This document shows, piece after piece, positions 33,701 through 46,900 of a stretch of DNA of 64,000 nucleotides; the stretch's first letter is position 1; each line of letters begins with the position of its first letter. The notes beneath the pieces are model-generated. The model was given only the letters and a program-made list of their open reading frames with translations. It did not search any database and had not been told where the DNA came from. Source of the stretch: Rhizomys pruinosus (Eukaryota; Chordata; Mammalia; Rodentia; Spalacidae); assembly GCA_009823505.1 (NCBI GenBank), contig VZQC01011939.1:704196-768195 (forward strand), read 5' to 3'. The translations under genes and the position numbers were made by a program.

Positions 33701-36700
33701 GCATTTTTATTTATTTCGTGTGTGTCTGGAGTATGGGAGTCTGTTTTCTCTCTTCTTACCCTGTGGAACCTGGGGATCAAATGCAGGTTGTAAAAGTCTA
33801 GGAGCAGCTCCCTCTGCTGCTTGAGACAGGGTCTCAGACCATAGCCCAGGCTGGCATTAAACTTACAGGGATCCACCTACCTCTGCCTCCCAAGTGCTGG
33901 GATTAAAGGTGGTGCCACCATGCCCAACCTGGCCTTGAACTCTTGGTGGTCTTCCAGACACACTGTCTGGCTTATTGGAGTCCCAGCTTGGCATGGTGAA
34001 TCATGTAGCAGTGAACTCCATCTGCACAGGCTTCAAAGGGGTTGTTTCGCTTGGCATGGTGGTGCACGCCTTTAATCCCAATACTCGAGAGGCAGCAGAA
34101 GCAGGTGGATCTCTGTTAGTTCAAAGCCAGCCTGGTCTATATCATAGTGAGCTAGGCCAGCTGGGGCTACAAGTAAACCCTGTCTCAAAAAGACCAAAGA
34201 AAGGCAGAGGAGGGTCGTTTCATGTCCTGCACATTGAAAGTATGTACATTGGGCTGGAGAGATGGCTCAGAGATTAAGAGCACTGGCTCCTCCTCTTGCA
34301 GAGGACCTGGATTCAGTTCCCAGCATCAACATGGCAGCTAAGAACCATTTGTAACCAAACAACTGTTTGTAATTCCAGTTCCAGAGGATCTTATGCCCCT
34401 TTCTGGCCTCCACGGGCATTGCACACAGGTGGTGTGTTTACATACAACAGACCAAACACTCATACACATAAAAGAAAACCAACTTAAGTAAAAGGAGCTG
34501 TAACCCTTAGGCTGGAGCCTTCTTGTCTCCTCAGACTATTCCAGTGGTTTCGGTGGTAAATACGGCGTTCAGGCTGACCGTGTGGACAAGAGCGCTGTGG
34601 GCTTCGACTACCAGGGCAAGACGGAGAAACACGAGTCCCAGCAAGGTGAGGGGCGGCTCCTGTGGTCTGCAGACGAGAGCATGCTCGCTGCTGCTCCAGT
34701 TTCTGCATAACTTTTATTTTCTTTGTCCTTCAACTTGCAGAGCGCATGCTCAAGGGACTTTGTAACTCTGGATGAGGCTGTGGCGTCATCCCAAATCTTA
34801 GAGCTGCTCTGTTTCTGTCAGTGTGTGTGGAATTTGGTCCCTTGTGTGCGTGAGATGGTCTCACTCTAGCTTCTAACTTCAAGCAGTGCTCCTGCCTCAG
34901 CCCCTGAGCATTGTTGGGATTTATAGGTGTGAACACCCATGCCTAGTTTTTTTTTTATTATTCTTAAAATTTTTATTTTTGTATGTGTATGAATGTACTG
35001 TCTGCATGTAGGTCTGTGCACCCGTGTCGTGCAACACGCCTAGTTTTTAACCTCTTTTGCGTGTCTACGTGGTGCATGTTCACGCATGTGGAGGTCAGAG
35101 GAGAATGCTGGGGTCCTGCTCTGCTGCTTTCCAACTCACTGTCCTGACAGAGCTTTACCTACGTTTGGAAAGAGCTCTACCATCTAACGTCAGCCCTCGA
35201 CTCTACTTTAAAAATGCATTTGTTTGTTTGTTTATACTTTTATGTAAGTGAGTGTTTTGAATCTAAGTGACCACGCACATTCATTGTTCACAGAGGTTAG
35301 AAGAGGAGGTCAGATCCTCTGAAGGTGGAGTTATGGACAATTGTTAGCCACCACGTGGGTGCTGGGAACAGAAACTGGGTCCTCTGCAAGAGCAAGCAGT
35401 GCTCTTAACTGCTGAGTCAGCCCTCCAGCCCATAGCCCCAGTTTCTTAATAAAAGTTAATTTTTTTTTGTCTTTGTTGAGATAGGGTCTCTCTGTAGCCC
35501 CAGCCAACCTGGAACTCCCTATGCAGACCAGGCCAGACCTTGAACTCACAGAGTTCTCCCTGCCCCTGCCTCCAGAATACTGGGATTAAAGGCATGCACC
35601 ACCACACCTACATAAAAGTTAAGTTTTTAATTTGCATCCTGCTTCCTCTTTTAAAAATTTATTTCGTTTATTTATTGTAGGGGGGTGCTGCATGGCATCG
35701 CTGTGTGGAGGCCAGAGAACAGTGTTTTGGAGTCATTCCTCTTTGCCTTTACGTGGGTCCTCATCATTGAGCTTGGACCCCCGGGCTTCTGTGGCAGTCA
35801 CCTTTATGTGGGTCCTCATCATTGAGCTCGGAACCCTGGGCTTCTGTGACAGTTACCTTTATGTGGGTCCTCATCATTGAGCTCGGAACCCTGGGCTTCT
35901 GTGGCAGTCACCTTTATGTGGGTCCTCATCATTGAACTCGGACCCCCGGGCTTCTGTGGCAGTCACCTTTATGTGGGTCCTCATCATTGAGCTCGGAACC
36001 CTGGGCTTCTGTGACAGTCACCTTTATGTGGGTCCTCATCATTGAGCTCAGAACCCTGGGCTTCTGTGGCAGTCACCCTTATGTGGGTCCTCATCATTGA
36101 ACTCAGACCCCTGGGCTTCTGTGGCAGTCACCTTTATGTGGGTCCTCATCATTGAGCTCAGATCCCCGGGCTTCCGTGGCAGTCACCTTTACTGGCTGAG
36201 CTGTCTTGCTGACCCTTATTTATTTTTCCTGATCTTTCCCATATTAGTTGACCCTTATTTTTAAAAATTAATTAATTTTTATTTTATCTGTGCAGGTGCT
36301 TAGTGTGCATCACATGTGTGCAATGCCTGCAAAGGCAAAAAGAGGACGCCTGCCTCTGCTTCTAGTGCTGGGATTAAAGGCGGCGCCACCTGCCTACCCT
36401 TCCTTTGTTTTTTATTTTTTAATTTTATTTTATTATTTTTTTAAACAAACATCTTTTTAAGGAATGCATTAATTTTATACCAAAGCTCTCAGTTTCCAGT
36501 GCTAAGCCAAAGTGATTTTTTTCTGGGAGCACACAGACACAAAGAACATGGGACTGGAGTTTCAAGGGATCCAACATAGTTGTTAACTTCCATGTGGGTA
36601 CTGGGAACCAAACCTGGGTCTTCCGTAAGAGCAGCCAGTGCTCCTAACCTCTGAGCCACTTCTCCAGGCCCCACACCTCCATTTTTATAAGATAAGCTTC

Positions 36701-37867
36701 AACTATGTAGTCCAGGCTGGCTTAGGGACAGGGCCTGGGGTATAGTTCAGTGGTAGAGCCCCTGCTTAGCATTCAGAAGGTTCAAGATTGGATCTCCATA
36801 ACTGTCCAGCCCCTAAGATTTTGACAAATTTCAGCAAAATATCCCTTGAGGCCACAGTGGCTTTCCCCTAGTTATTCCATGCTGTGTAAGGGATCACAAG
36901 AGCGTCCATGCACGCCGTTTGCAGAGGCTGCAGTCCTGTGCAGCCAGGCCTGGCCCCATGCTCTTTGTGTCTGTGTGCTTGCAGAAAGAATCAGTTTGGC
37001 TTAGCACTGAAAACTGCGAGCTTGGGTATAAAATAAATGCATTCCTTTAAAAGACATTTATTTAAAAAAAAAGGAAGGATAGGCATGGTGGCACATGCTT
37101 TTAATCCCAGCACTCTGGAGGCAGAGGCAGGCAGCTCTCTGAGTTTAGGCTAGTCTAGTCTACATAGTGAGTTTCAGGCCCATAGTGAGACCCTGTCTCA
37201 AAAATGAAAGAAAAGGAAGGAAGGACAGACAAAGGGAAAGCAGCAGAGAGACCCTGCTTCTTGGGTAGAGGACGAGGCTCAGTATCCAAGTTTGTCTTTT
37301 GACACCACACATGAACTATGGCATGCATGCACTCTGTATTCACACACACACTCTGTATACACACACACACACATGCACATACATGTATACACACAAGTAA
37401 AACAAAACACACTGTCGGATGTACTGACATACCTGGCTTGGCCCAGCCCCTTGGAAATGGCCAGTAGCCTGGGGCCAGGTCATTTGGGGTCCACTGCCCT
37501 TCCTCAGGCCAGGTCTCTGCTGCAGATCCCCTGCCTCAAGCAGTTAACCTCTCCTCTTCCCTCGGCCCAGACATCCTTTGCTTGCTCGCCTGGCTTAGAG
37601 GTACTTCCAGCTCTGGGGGTCAAAGGCCCCTCCACTGCCTGGGGCTTCCCCCCAGGGTCTGACCTCCCTCCACTGCATGAAGAGTGTCATGTGATCAAGC
37701 TTGTAGGAGCCTGTGGTTCTGGGTGTGTGTTGTTTCCCCTCCCTCCCTCCCTTCCTTGCTTTAGACTGTAGCCTAGTTTGAAAATGAACTCCTAGTCCTC
37801 CTGCCTTAGCTTCAAAGGTCCTGGGACTACAGACATGTGCCAGCATGCCTGGTAATAGGCCAGCCTT

Positions 37868-37904
<37 letters not shown>

Positions 37905-40900
37905 NCAGAGAACAGCTCACAGGAGTGTGTGTAGGGCAGAGAACAGCTCACAGGAGTGTGTGTAGGTCAGAGAACAGCTCACAGGAGTGTGTGTGTAGGT
38001 CAGAGAGCAGCTCACAGAAGTGTGTGTGTAGGTCAGAGAACAGCTCACAGGAGTGTGTGTAGGGCAGAGAACAGCTCACAGGAGTGTGTGTGTAGGTTAG
38101 AGAACAGCTCACAGGAGTGTGTGTGTAGGTCAGAGAACAGCTCACAGGAGTGTGTGTGTAGGTCAGAGAACAGCTCACAGGAGAGTGTGTGTAGGTCAGA
38201 GAACAGCTCACAGGAGTGTGTGTAGGGCAGACAACAGCTCACAGGAGTTGGCTCTTTCCTACCACGTGGGTCCCAGGGATTGAAATCTGGTCGGCAGGCT
38301 TGATGCCGAGTGCCTTTAACTGCTCAGCCATCTCATCTCCCAAAGCTTACCTTCTTTTTTTAAAAAATTAAGGGCTGGGCATGGTAGCACATACCTTTAA
38401 TCCCAGCACTGGGAGGCAGAGGCAGGCAGATCTCTGTGAGTTCAAGGCCAGCCTGGTCTACATAGTGAGTTCCAGGACAGCTGGGGCTACAGAGACACCC
38501 TGTCTCAAAAAGACCAAAAAAAAAAAAGAATTTTTAATTAAAAAAAAAATTATGTGTCTGAGTGTTTTGCCTGCATGGAAGTACATGTGTGAAGTGCCCA
38601 GAAGAGGCCGGAAGAGGGTGTCAGATCCATCCCATGGACCTTTGGTTACAGGAGTTGTTAGCTGCCAAGTTCTTTGAATCTGTTTCTGCTTCTGAATTAT
38701 TTTCTGATCTTGAGTGTGTGTGTGTGTGTGTGTGTGTGTGCACTGTACATGGTTGGGCTGGTCAGGGGGCAGCTTCCGGGAGTTGGCTCTTTCCTTCCAC
38801 CCTGGGGAGCCTGGAATTGAACTCAGGTCTTCAGCCCTTTTCCCTGCCATGCTGTCTCACTGGCCTGTTATAGGATGTTTTTCTTCCTTCAGATTACTCC
38901 AGAGGTTTTGGCGGCAAATACGGAATCGACAAGGACAAGGTAGACAAGAGTGCGGTGGGCTTTGAGTATCAAGGCAAGACGGAAAAGCACGAGTCTCAGA
39001 GAGGTACCTGCGCGTTCTCCCTCTGCAGCCAGCTTCCAGTGTGGTGGGTGCAACCAGAGGAGGAGAAGCCGGCTGTGCGTCCCCCAGCCCTGGGCGTGGC
39101 CTCGCTGTCCTGTAGTCAGAAGCCGGCCGTGCGTCCCCCCAGCCCTGGACGTGGTCTCACTGTCTTGTAGTCAGAAGCCGGCCGTGCGTCCCCCCAGCCC
39201 TGGACGTGGCCTCGCTGTCTTGTAGTCAGAAGCCGGCCGTGCGTCCCCCCAGCCCTGGACGTGGCCTCGCTGTCTTGTAGTCAGAAGCCGGCCGTGCGTC
39301 CCCCCAGCCCTGGACGTGGCCTCGCTGTCTTGTAGTCAGAAGCCGGCCGTGCGTCCCCCCAGCCCTGGACGTGGCCTCGCTGTCTTGTAGTCAGAAGCCG
39401 GCCGTGCGTCCCCCCAGCCCTGGACGTGGCCTCGCTGTCTTGTAGTCAGAAGCCGGCCGTGCGTCCCCCCAGCCCTGGACGTGGCCTCGCTGTCTTGTAG
39501 TCAGAAGCCGGCNCTAGGAGTCAGAAGAGGGTGTTCAGTTCCCTTGGAACTGAGTTATGGACAGTAGTTTAGACTGCCGTGTGGATGCTGGAATCAAACC
39601 CAGGTCCTCTTGCAAGAACACCCAGCTTACTTTCTACTGATCCATCTCTCCAGACATGTTATGTACTTTTGAATTTACGTAATTTAAGCATTTTATTTAT
39701 GTTCGTGTGTGTCTGGAGTATGGGAGTCTGTTTTCTCTCTTCTTACCCTGTGGAACCTGGCGATCAAATGCAGGTTGTAAAAGTCTAGGAGCAGCTCCCT
39801 CTGCTGCTTGAGACAGGGTCTCAGACCATTGTAGCCCAGGCTGGCATTAAACTTACAGGGATCCACCTACCTCTGCCTCCCAAGTGCTGGCGCATGTAAA
39901 GGTTATGGTGCCACCCATGCCCAAGCCTGGCCTTGAACTCTTGGTGGTCTTCCAGACACACTGTCTGGCTTATTGGAGTCCCAGCTTGGCATGGTGAATC
40001 ATGTAGCAGTGAACTCCATCTGCACAGGCTTCAAAGGGGTTGTTTCGCTTGGCATGGTGGTGCACGCCCCTGTATATTCCCCAATTACTCGGAGACCCGC
40101 AGCAGACAGCAGGTGGACTCTGCTGTGAGTTCAAGCCAGCCCTGTCTATATCATAGTGAGCTAGGCCAGTGGGGCTACAAGTAAACCCTGTCTCAAAAAG
40201 ACCAAAGAAAAAGGCAGAGCGAAGGGTCGTTTCATGTCCTGCACATTGAAAGTATGTTACGATTGGCTGGAGAGATGGCTCAAGATAAGAGCACTGGCTC
40301 CTCCTCTTGCAGAGGGACCTGAGTTCAGTTCCCAAGCATCAACATGGCAGCTAAAAAAATCCCTAATTGTAACCAAACAACTGTTTGTAATTCCATTTCC
40401 AGAGGATCTTATCGCCCCTTCTGGCCTCCACGGCATTGCACACAGGTTGGTGACGTTACATTACACAGACCAAACCAACTCATACACATAAAAGAACAAC
40501 AACATTTAAGTAAAAGGAGCTGTAACCCTTAGGCTGGAGCCTTCTTGTCTCCTCAGACTATTCCAGTGGTTTCGGTGGTAAATACGGCGTTCAGGCTGAC
40601 CGTGTGGACAAGAGCGCTGTGGGCTTCGACTACCAGGGCAAGACGGAGAAACACGAGTCCCAGCAAGGTGAGGGGCGGCTCCTGTGGTCTGCAGACGAGA
40701 GCATGCTCGCTGCTGCTCCAGTTTCTGCATAACTTTTATTTTCTTTGTCCTTCAACTTGCAGAGCGCATGCTCAAGGGACTTTGTAACTCTGGATGAGGC
40801 TGTGGCGTCATCCCAAATCTTAGAGCTGCTCTGTTTCTGTCAGTGTGTGTGGAATTTGGTCCCTTGTGTGCGCTGAGATGGTCTCACGTCTAGCTTCAAA

Positions 40901-43900
40901 CTCAAAGCAGTGCTCCTGCCTCACCCCTGAAGCGCTGCAGTTGGATCTTATAGGTACATGACACCATGCCTAGTTTTTTTTATTATTCTTAAAATTTTAA
41001 ATATACTCTTTTATTTTATTTATTATATAGTACTGTCTGCATGTAGGTCTGGCACCCGTGTCGTGCACAGCCTAGTTTTTAACCTCTTTTGCGTGTCTAC
41101 GTGGTGCATGTTCACGCATGTGGAGGTCAGAGGAGAATGCGGTCCGCTCTGCTGCTTTTCCAACTCACGTCCTTGACAGAGCTTTACCTACGTTTGGAAA
41201 GAGCTCTACCATCTAACGTCAGCCCTCGACTCTACTTTAAAAATGCATTTGTTTGTTGCTTGATACTTTTTATTGTAAGTGAGTGTTAATTGAACTTAAG
41301 TGACACGCACATTTCATGTGTTCACAGAGGTTAGAAGAGGGAGGTCAGATCCTCTGAAGGTGCCAGTTATGGACAATTTGTTAGCCACCACGTGGGTGCT
41401 GGGAACAGAAACACTTGGCGTCCTCTGCAAGAGCAAGCAGTGCTCTTAAACTGCTGAGTCAGCCCTTCCAGCCATACCCCAGTTTCGTCTTAATAAAAGT
41501 AATTTTTTTCTGTTCTTTTGTTGAATAGCGTTCTCTCTGTAGCCCCAAGCCAACCTGGAACTCCCTATGCAGACCAGGCCCAGGACCCTGAACTCAACAG
41601 AGTTCTCCCTGCCCCTGCCTCCAGAATACGGATTAAAGGCATGCACCGACCACACCCTACATAAAAGTAGTTTAATTTCGATCTGCTTCTCTTTTTAAAA
41701 ATTTATTTTCGTATATCTTATTGTAGGGGGGTGCTGCATGGCATCGCTGTGTGGAGGCCAGAGAACATGTTTGGAAGCCATTCCTCTTTCCTTTTACGTG
41801 GGTCCTCATCATTGAGCTCGGAACCCTGGGCTTCTGTGACAGTTACCTTTATGTGGGTCCTCATCATTGAGCTCGGAACCCTGGGCTTCTGTGACAGTTA
41901 CCTTTATGTGGGTCCTCATCATTGAGCTCGGAACCCTGGGCTTCTGTGGCAGTCACCTTTATGTGGGTCCTCATCATTGAACTCGGACCCCCGGGCTTCT
42001 GTGGCAGTCACCTTTATGTGGGTCCTCATCATTGAGCTCGGAACCCTGGGCTTCTGTGACAGTCACCTTTATGTGCCTCATCATTAGCTTCCAAGAACCA
42101 ACCTCCTGGGCTGTCTGTGTGCAGTCACCCTATTGGAGTGTCCTCATTTCATGAACTTTATCAGACCGCCTGGGCCTTCTGTGTGCAGTCGCGCTTTATG
42201 TGTACGGTCAGCTCATCATTTGAGCGTCAGATTCGGTCCCTGTGGCTTCCGTGGCAGTTCACCTCTTACGTGCTGAGCTGTCTACCTGGACCCCTTATTA
42301 ATTGTTTTTTCCACTGAGTCATTCCCATATTAAGCATCTCTGATGACCCTTTTTTTTCTAAAAATTAAATTAATTTGATTTTTATCTGTGAGGTGCTTTT
42401 GTAGTCGTCGCGACTCACAATGTGCTGCAATTGCCCTGCAAAGGCAAACAAAGAGGACCTCGTCCCTGCCTCTGCTTCTAGTGGCTATCTGGGATTAAAG
42501 GCGGCGCCACCTGCCTACCCTTCCTTTTTTTTTATATTTTTTTAATTTTATTTTATTATTTTTTTTAAAACAAACTACTCTTTTTAAGGAATGCATTAAT
42601 TTTATACCAAAGCTCTCAGTTTCCAGTGCTAAGCCAAAGTGATTTTTTTTCTGGACACACACAGACACAAAGAAACTATGGGACTTAGGAAAGTTTCAAG
42701 GGATCCAACCATGAGTGTTAACTGCCATGTGGGTACTGGGAACCAAACCTGGTCATCGTCCGTAAGAGCAGCCCCAGTGCTCCTTAACCTTCTGAGCCAC
42801 CTTTTCTTCCCAGGCCCCACACTCCGGCCATTTTTATAAGATACTAGGCTTCAACCTATGTAGTCCAGGCTGGCTTAGACAGGGCCTGGCGGCTTATAAG
42901 TTCAGGTTGGTAGAGCCCCTGGCTTAGCATTCAGGAAGGCAATTCAAGATTGGATCCAATTCCATTAACCTGTCCAGCCCCTAAGATTTTGACAAATTTC
43001 AGCAAAATATCCCTTGAGGCCACAGTGGCTTTCCCCTAGTTATTCCATGCTGTGTAAGGGATCACAAGAGCGTCCATGCACGCCGTTTGCAGAGGCTGCA
43101 GTCCTGTGCAGCCAGGCCTGGCCCCATGCTCTTTGTGTCTGTGTGCTTGCAGAAAGAATCAGTTTGGCTTAGCACTGAAAAACTGCGAGCTTGCGGGGAT
43201 ATAAAATAAATGCATTCCTTTAAAAGACATATATTTAAAAAAAAAAGGAAGCGATAGGCATTTGGTGCCACATGCTTTAATCCCAGCACTCTGGCAGGCC
43301 CCCCCCCAAAAAGAGCCAGGGCAGCTCTCTGAGTTTAGCTAGTCTAGCATACATAGTGAGTTTCAGGCCCATAGTGACGACCCTGTTCTCAAAAATGGAA
43401 AGAAAAGGAAGGGAAGGACAGACAAAGGGAAAGCAGCAGAGAGACCCTGCTTCTTGGGTAGAGGACGAGGCTCAGTATCCAAGTTTGTCTTTTGACACCA
43501 CACATGAACTATGGCATGCATGCACTCTGTATTCACACACACACCTTTACACACACACACCACACAATCACACATGTATACACACAAGTAAAACAAAACA
43601 CACTGTCGGATGTACTGACATACCTGGCTTGGCCCAGCCCCTTGGAAATGGCCAGTAGCCTGGGGCCAGGTCATTTGGGGTCCACTGCCCTTCCTCAGGC
43701 CAGGTCTCTGCTGCAGATCCCCTGCCTCAAGCAGTTAACCTCTCCTCTTCCCTCGGCCCAGACATCCTTTGCTTGCTCGCCTGGCTTAGAGGTACTTCCA
43801 GCTCTGGGGGTCAAAGGCCCCTCCACTGCCTGGGGCTTCCCCCCAGGGTCTGACCTCCCTCCACTGCATGAAGAGTGTCATGTGATCAAGCTTGTAGGAG

Positions 43901-46900
43901 CCTGTGGTTCTGGGTGTGGTTGGTTCCCCTGCGCCTCCCTCCCTTCCTTGCTTTAGACTGTAGCCTAGTTTGAAAATGAACTCCTAGTCCTCCTCCTTAG
44001 CTGCCCAAAGGCTCCTGGGACTACAGACATGTGCCAGCATGCCTAGCTTTTTTTTTTTTTTTCTCTTCTTTCTATTCTTTTTTTTTTTTTTTTGTCTTTT
44101 TTGAGACAGGGTTCTCCCTGTAGCCCCAGAAGAACTCACCACAATCTACCCAAGGAGACAACATCAAATGGCTGGCCTCAAAGGGTCTGCCTGCCTCTGC
44201 CACACAAGTGCTAGGATTAAAGGCATGCACCACCATGCCCGGCTCTTCTTTTTTTTTTAAATAAAAAAGTAAAAATTATTATATACATTAACACATTACT
44301 AAATAGATTAGCGTTTTGTATGCGAGTCCTGAGCTGAGCGTGTTTGCTTACCGCGCTGTGTGTGACGGATGGTCGCATGTGAAGGTCAGAGGACAGCTCA
44401 CTAGGATTTGTGTGTAGGTCAGAGGACAGCTCACAGGAGTGTGTGTGTAGTGTCAGAGAACAGCTCACAGGAGTGTGTGTGTAGGTCAGAGAACAGCTCA
44501 CAGGAGAGTGTGTGTAGGTCAGAGAACAGCTCAACAGGAGTTGTTTGTGTGTGTGTGTAGGGCAGAGAACAGCTCACAGGAGTGTGTGTAGGTCAGAGAA
44601 CAAATCACAGGCAGTGTGTGTGTAGGTCAAGAGCAGCTCACAGAGTGTGTGTGTTAGGTCAGAGAACAGCTCACAGGAGTGTGTGTAGGTCAGAGAACAG
44701 CTACAGGAGTGTGTGTAGTGCAGAGAACAGCCTGCCACAGGAGTGTGTGTGTAGGCAGAGGCAGCTCACAGGAAGTGTGTGTGTAGGTCAGAGAGCAGCT
44801 CACAGGAGTGTGTGTAGGTCAGAGAGCAGCTCACAGGAGTGTGTGTGTAGGTTAGAGAACAGCTCACAGGAGTGTGCTGTGTGAGGTCACTCGAGAAACA
44901 GCTCACAGAGTGGTGCGTGTGTAGGTCAGAGAACAGCTCACAGGAGAGTGTGTGTAGGTCAGAGAACAGCTCACAGGGGTGTTTGCGTAGGGCAGACAAC
45001 AGCCACTCAGGAGTCTGGCCTCTTACCTACCACGTGCGGTCCCCAGGGATTGAAATGTCTGCGGCATGGCTTTGGATGCCGAGCTGGACCTACTAACTGC
45101 TCCAGCCAATCTCATTCTCCCAAAGGGCTTGACCCTTCTTTTTTTAAAAATTAAGGCTGGCATGTAGCACATCACATGTTAAATCCCAGCACTGGGGAGG
45201 CAGAGGCAGGCAGATCTCTGTGGTTGAGTTCAAGGCCAGCGCTGGGCTACATAGTGGAGTTCCAGGACAGCTGGGGCTGTTACAGAGACACCCTGTTCTC
45301 AAAAAGACCAAGAAAAAAAAAAAGAATTTTTAATTAAAAAAAAAATTAAATCGTGTCTGAGTTTGCCTGCATGGAAGTACATGTGTGAAGTGCCCAGAAG
45401 AGGCGGAAGAGGGTGTCAGATCCCATCCCCTGGACCTTTTGGTTACAGGAGTTGTTAGCTGCCAAGTTCTTTGAATCTGTTTCTGCTTCTGAATTATTTT
45501 CTGATCTTGAGTGTGTGACTTGTGATGTGTGTGTGTGTGTGCACTGACATGGTTTGGGCTGGTCTCAGGGGCAGCTTCCGGGAGTTGGCTCTTTCCTTCC
45601 ACCCTGGGGAGCCTGGAATTGAACTCAGGTCTTCAGCCCTTTTCCCTGCCATGCTGTCTCACTGGCCTGTTATAGGATGTTTTTCTTCCTTCAGATTACT
45701 CCAGAGGTTTTGGCGGCAAATACGGAATCGACAAGGACAAGGTAGACAAGAGTGCGGTGGGCTTTGAGTATCAAGGCAAGACGGAAAAGCACGAGTCTCA
45801 GAGAGGTACCTGCGCGTTCTCCCTCTGCAGCCAGCTTCCAGTGTGCGCCGAGGCAACCTATGTCCTCCGTGCAACCAGAGGAGGAGAAGCCGGCTGTGCG
45901 TCCCCCAGCCCTGGGCGTGGCCTCGCTGGCCTGTAGTCAGAAGCCGGCTGTGCGTCCCCCAGCCCTGGGCGTGGCCTCGCTGTCCTGTAGTCAGAAGCCG
46001 GCCGTGCGTCCCCCCAGCCCTGGACGTGGCCTCGCTGTCTTGTAGTCAGAAGCCGGCCGTGCGTCCCCCCAGCCCTGGACGTGGCCTCGCTGTCTTGTAG
46101 TCAGAAGCCGGCCGTGCGTCCCCCCAGCCCTGGACGTGGCCTCGCTGTCTTGTAGTCAGAAGCCGGCCGTGCGTCCCCCCAGCCCTGGACGTGGCCTCGC
46201 TGTCTTGTAGTCAGAAGCCGGCTGTGCGTCCCCCAGCCCTGGGCGTGGCCTCGCTGGCCTGTAGTCAGAAGCCGGCTGTGCGTCCCCCAGCCCTTGGCGT
46301 GGCCTCGCTGTCCTGTAGTCAGCCTTAGGACAGCAGATCCCCACTGCTAGGCACTCGGGTGCTGGCCTGGACTTTGCCTCCAGAGCCCAGACTGTTACTG
46401 GTTGAAGCGACTCTGTCATCCCTGTTGCTGGGCCGCCTGTCTGTGTTGAGACCAGCATGCACCAGGGCCGCATGCGTTGGTGCTTTCTTGTCAGTTACAG
46501 GGAGAGGCCTCTGCGTGGCCAGAGTTCTGCCCAGCTCTGCCCAGGGCAGCTCATGTCTCTGTCCTGCGTGCTCTGAGTCCCGGGCTGCTTGGTAACGCTA
46601 GATTGTGGCTTTCTGTTGTGCACGTAGACTATGTGAAAGGGTTTGGAGGAAAGTTTGGTGTGCAGACAGACAGACAAGACAAATGTGCCCTTGGCTGGGA
46701 TCACCAGGAGAAACTGCAGCTGCATGAATCCCAAAGAGGTACTTCCCCCACCCCCACTACCCCCTGTCCCCCCCGCTACCCCCTGTCCCCCCCGCTTTAC
46801 CCCCATCCCCCCGCTACCCCCATCCCCCCGCTACCCCATCCCCCCCGCTACCCCCACCCCCCCTGACACCCGCCCCCCACCCCATCCCCCCCGCTACCCC

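Larger units (their letters stand above)
31522..34534 (+). other. Cttn: Intron 7
   Basis: 31522-32455 looks unique apart from a perfect inverted repeat at 31945-31990. A GGT-rich tract spans 32459-32846. From 32940 on, it is SINEs. The acceptor at 34533-34534 follows TTGTCTCCTCAG. Confidence 0.6.
39514..46325 (+). other. Duplicated block A: second copy of 33534-39512 with exons 8 and 9
   Basis: The block follows the order of 33534-39512 throughout: B2/B1 SINEs, exon 8, B1 and B2, the 55-bp array, exon 9 and the second 55-bp array. Stretches around exons and in unique intron (about 40505-40870, 42970-43190, 43435-43910, 45560-45830) are identical or nearly so. The rest carries frequent one- or two-base insertions and losses. 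It also bridges the gap at 37905. I read it as a raw long-read gap fill kept next to the contig it should have merged with. Confidence 0.85.

Noticed and set aside
39056..39512. Regular 55-bp units that could suggest a CRISPR-like array
   Set aside because: Units are head to tail without unique spacers, in a mammalian intron; this is a minisatellite.
34535..45805. A true lineage-specific gain of two cortactin repeats
   Set aside because: Junction at an N, perfect exon identity beside indel-rich introns, and a parallel frame-breaking duplication at exon 13 make an assembly artefact far more likely.
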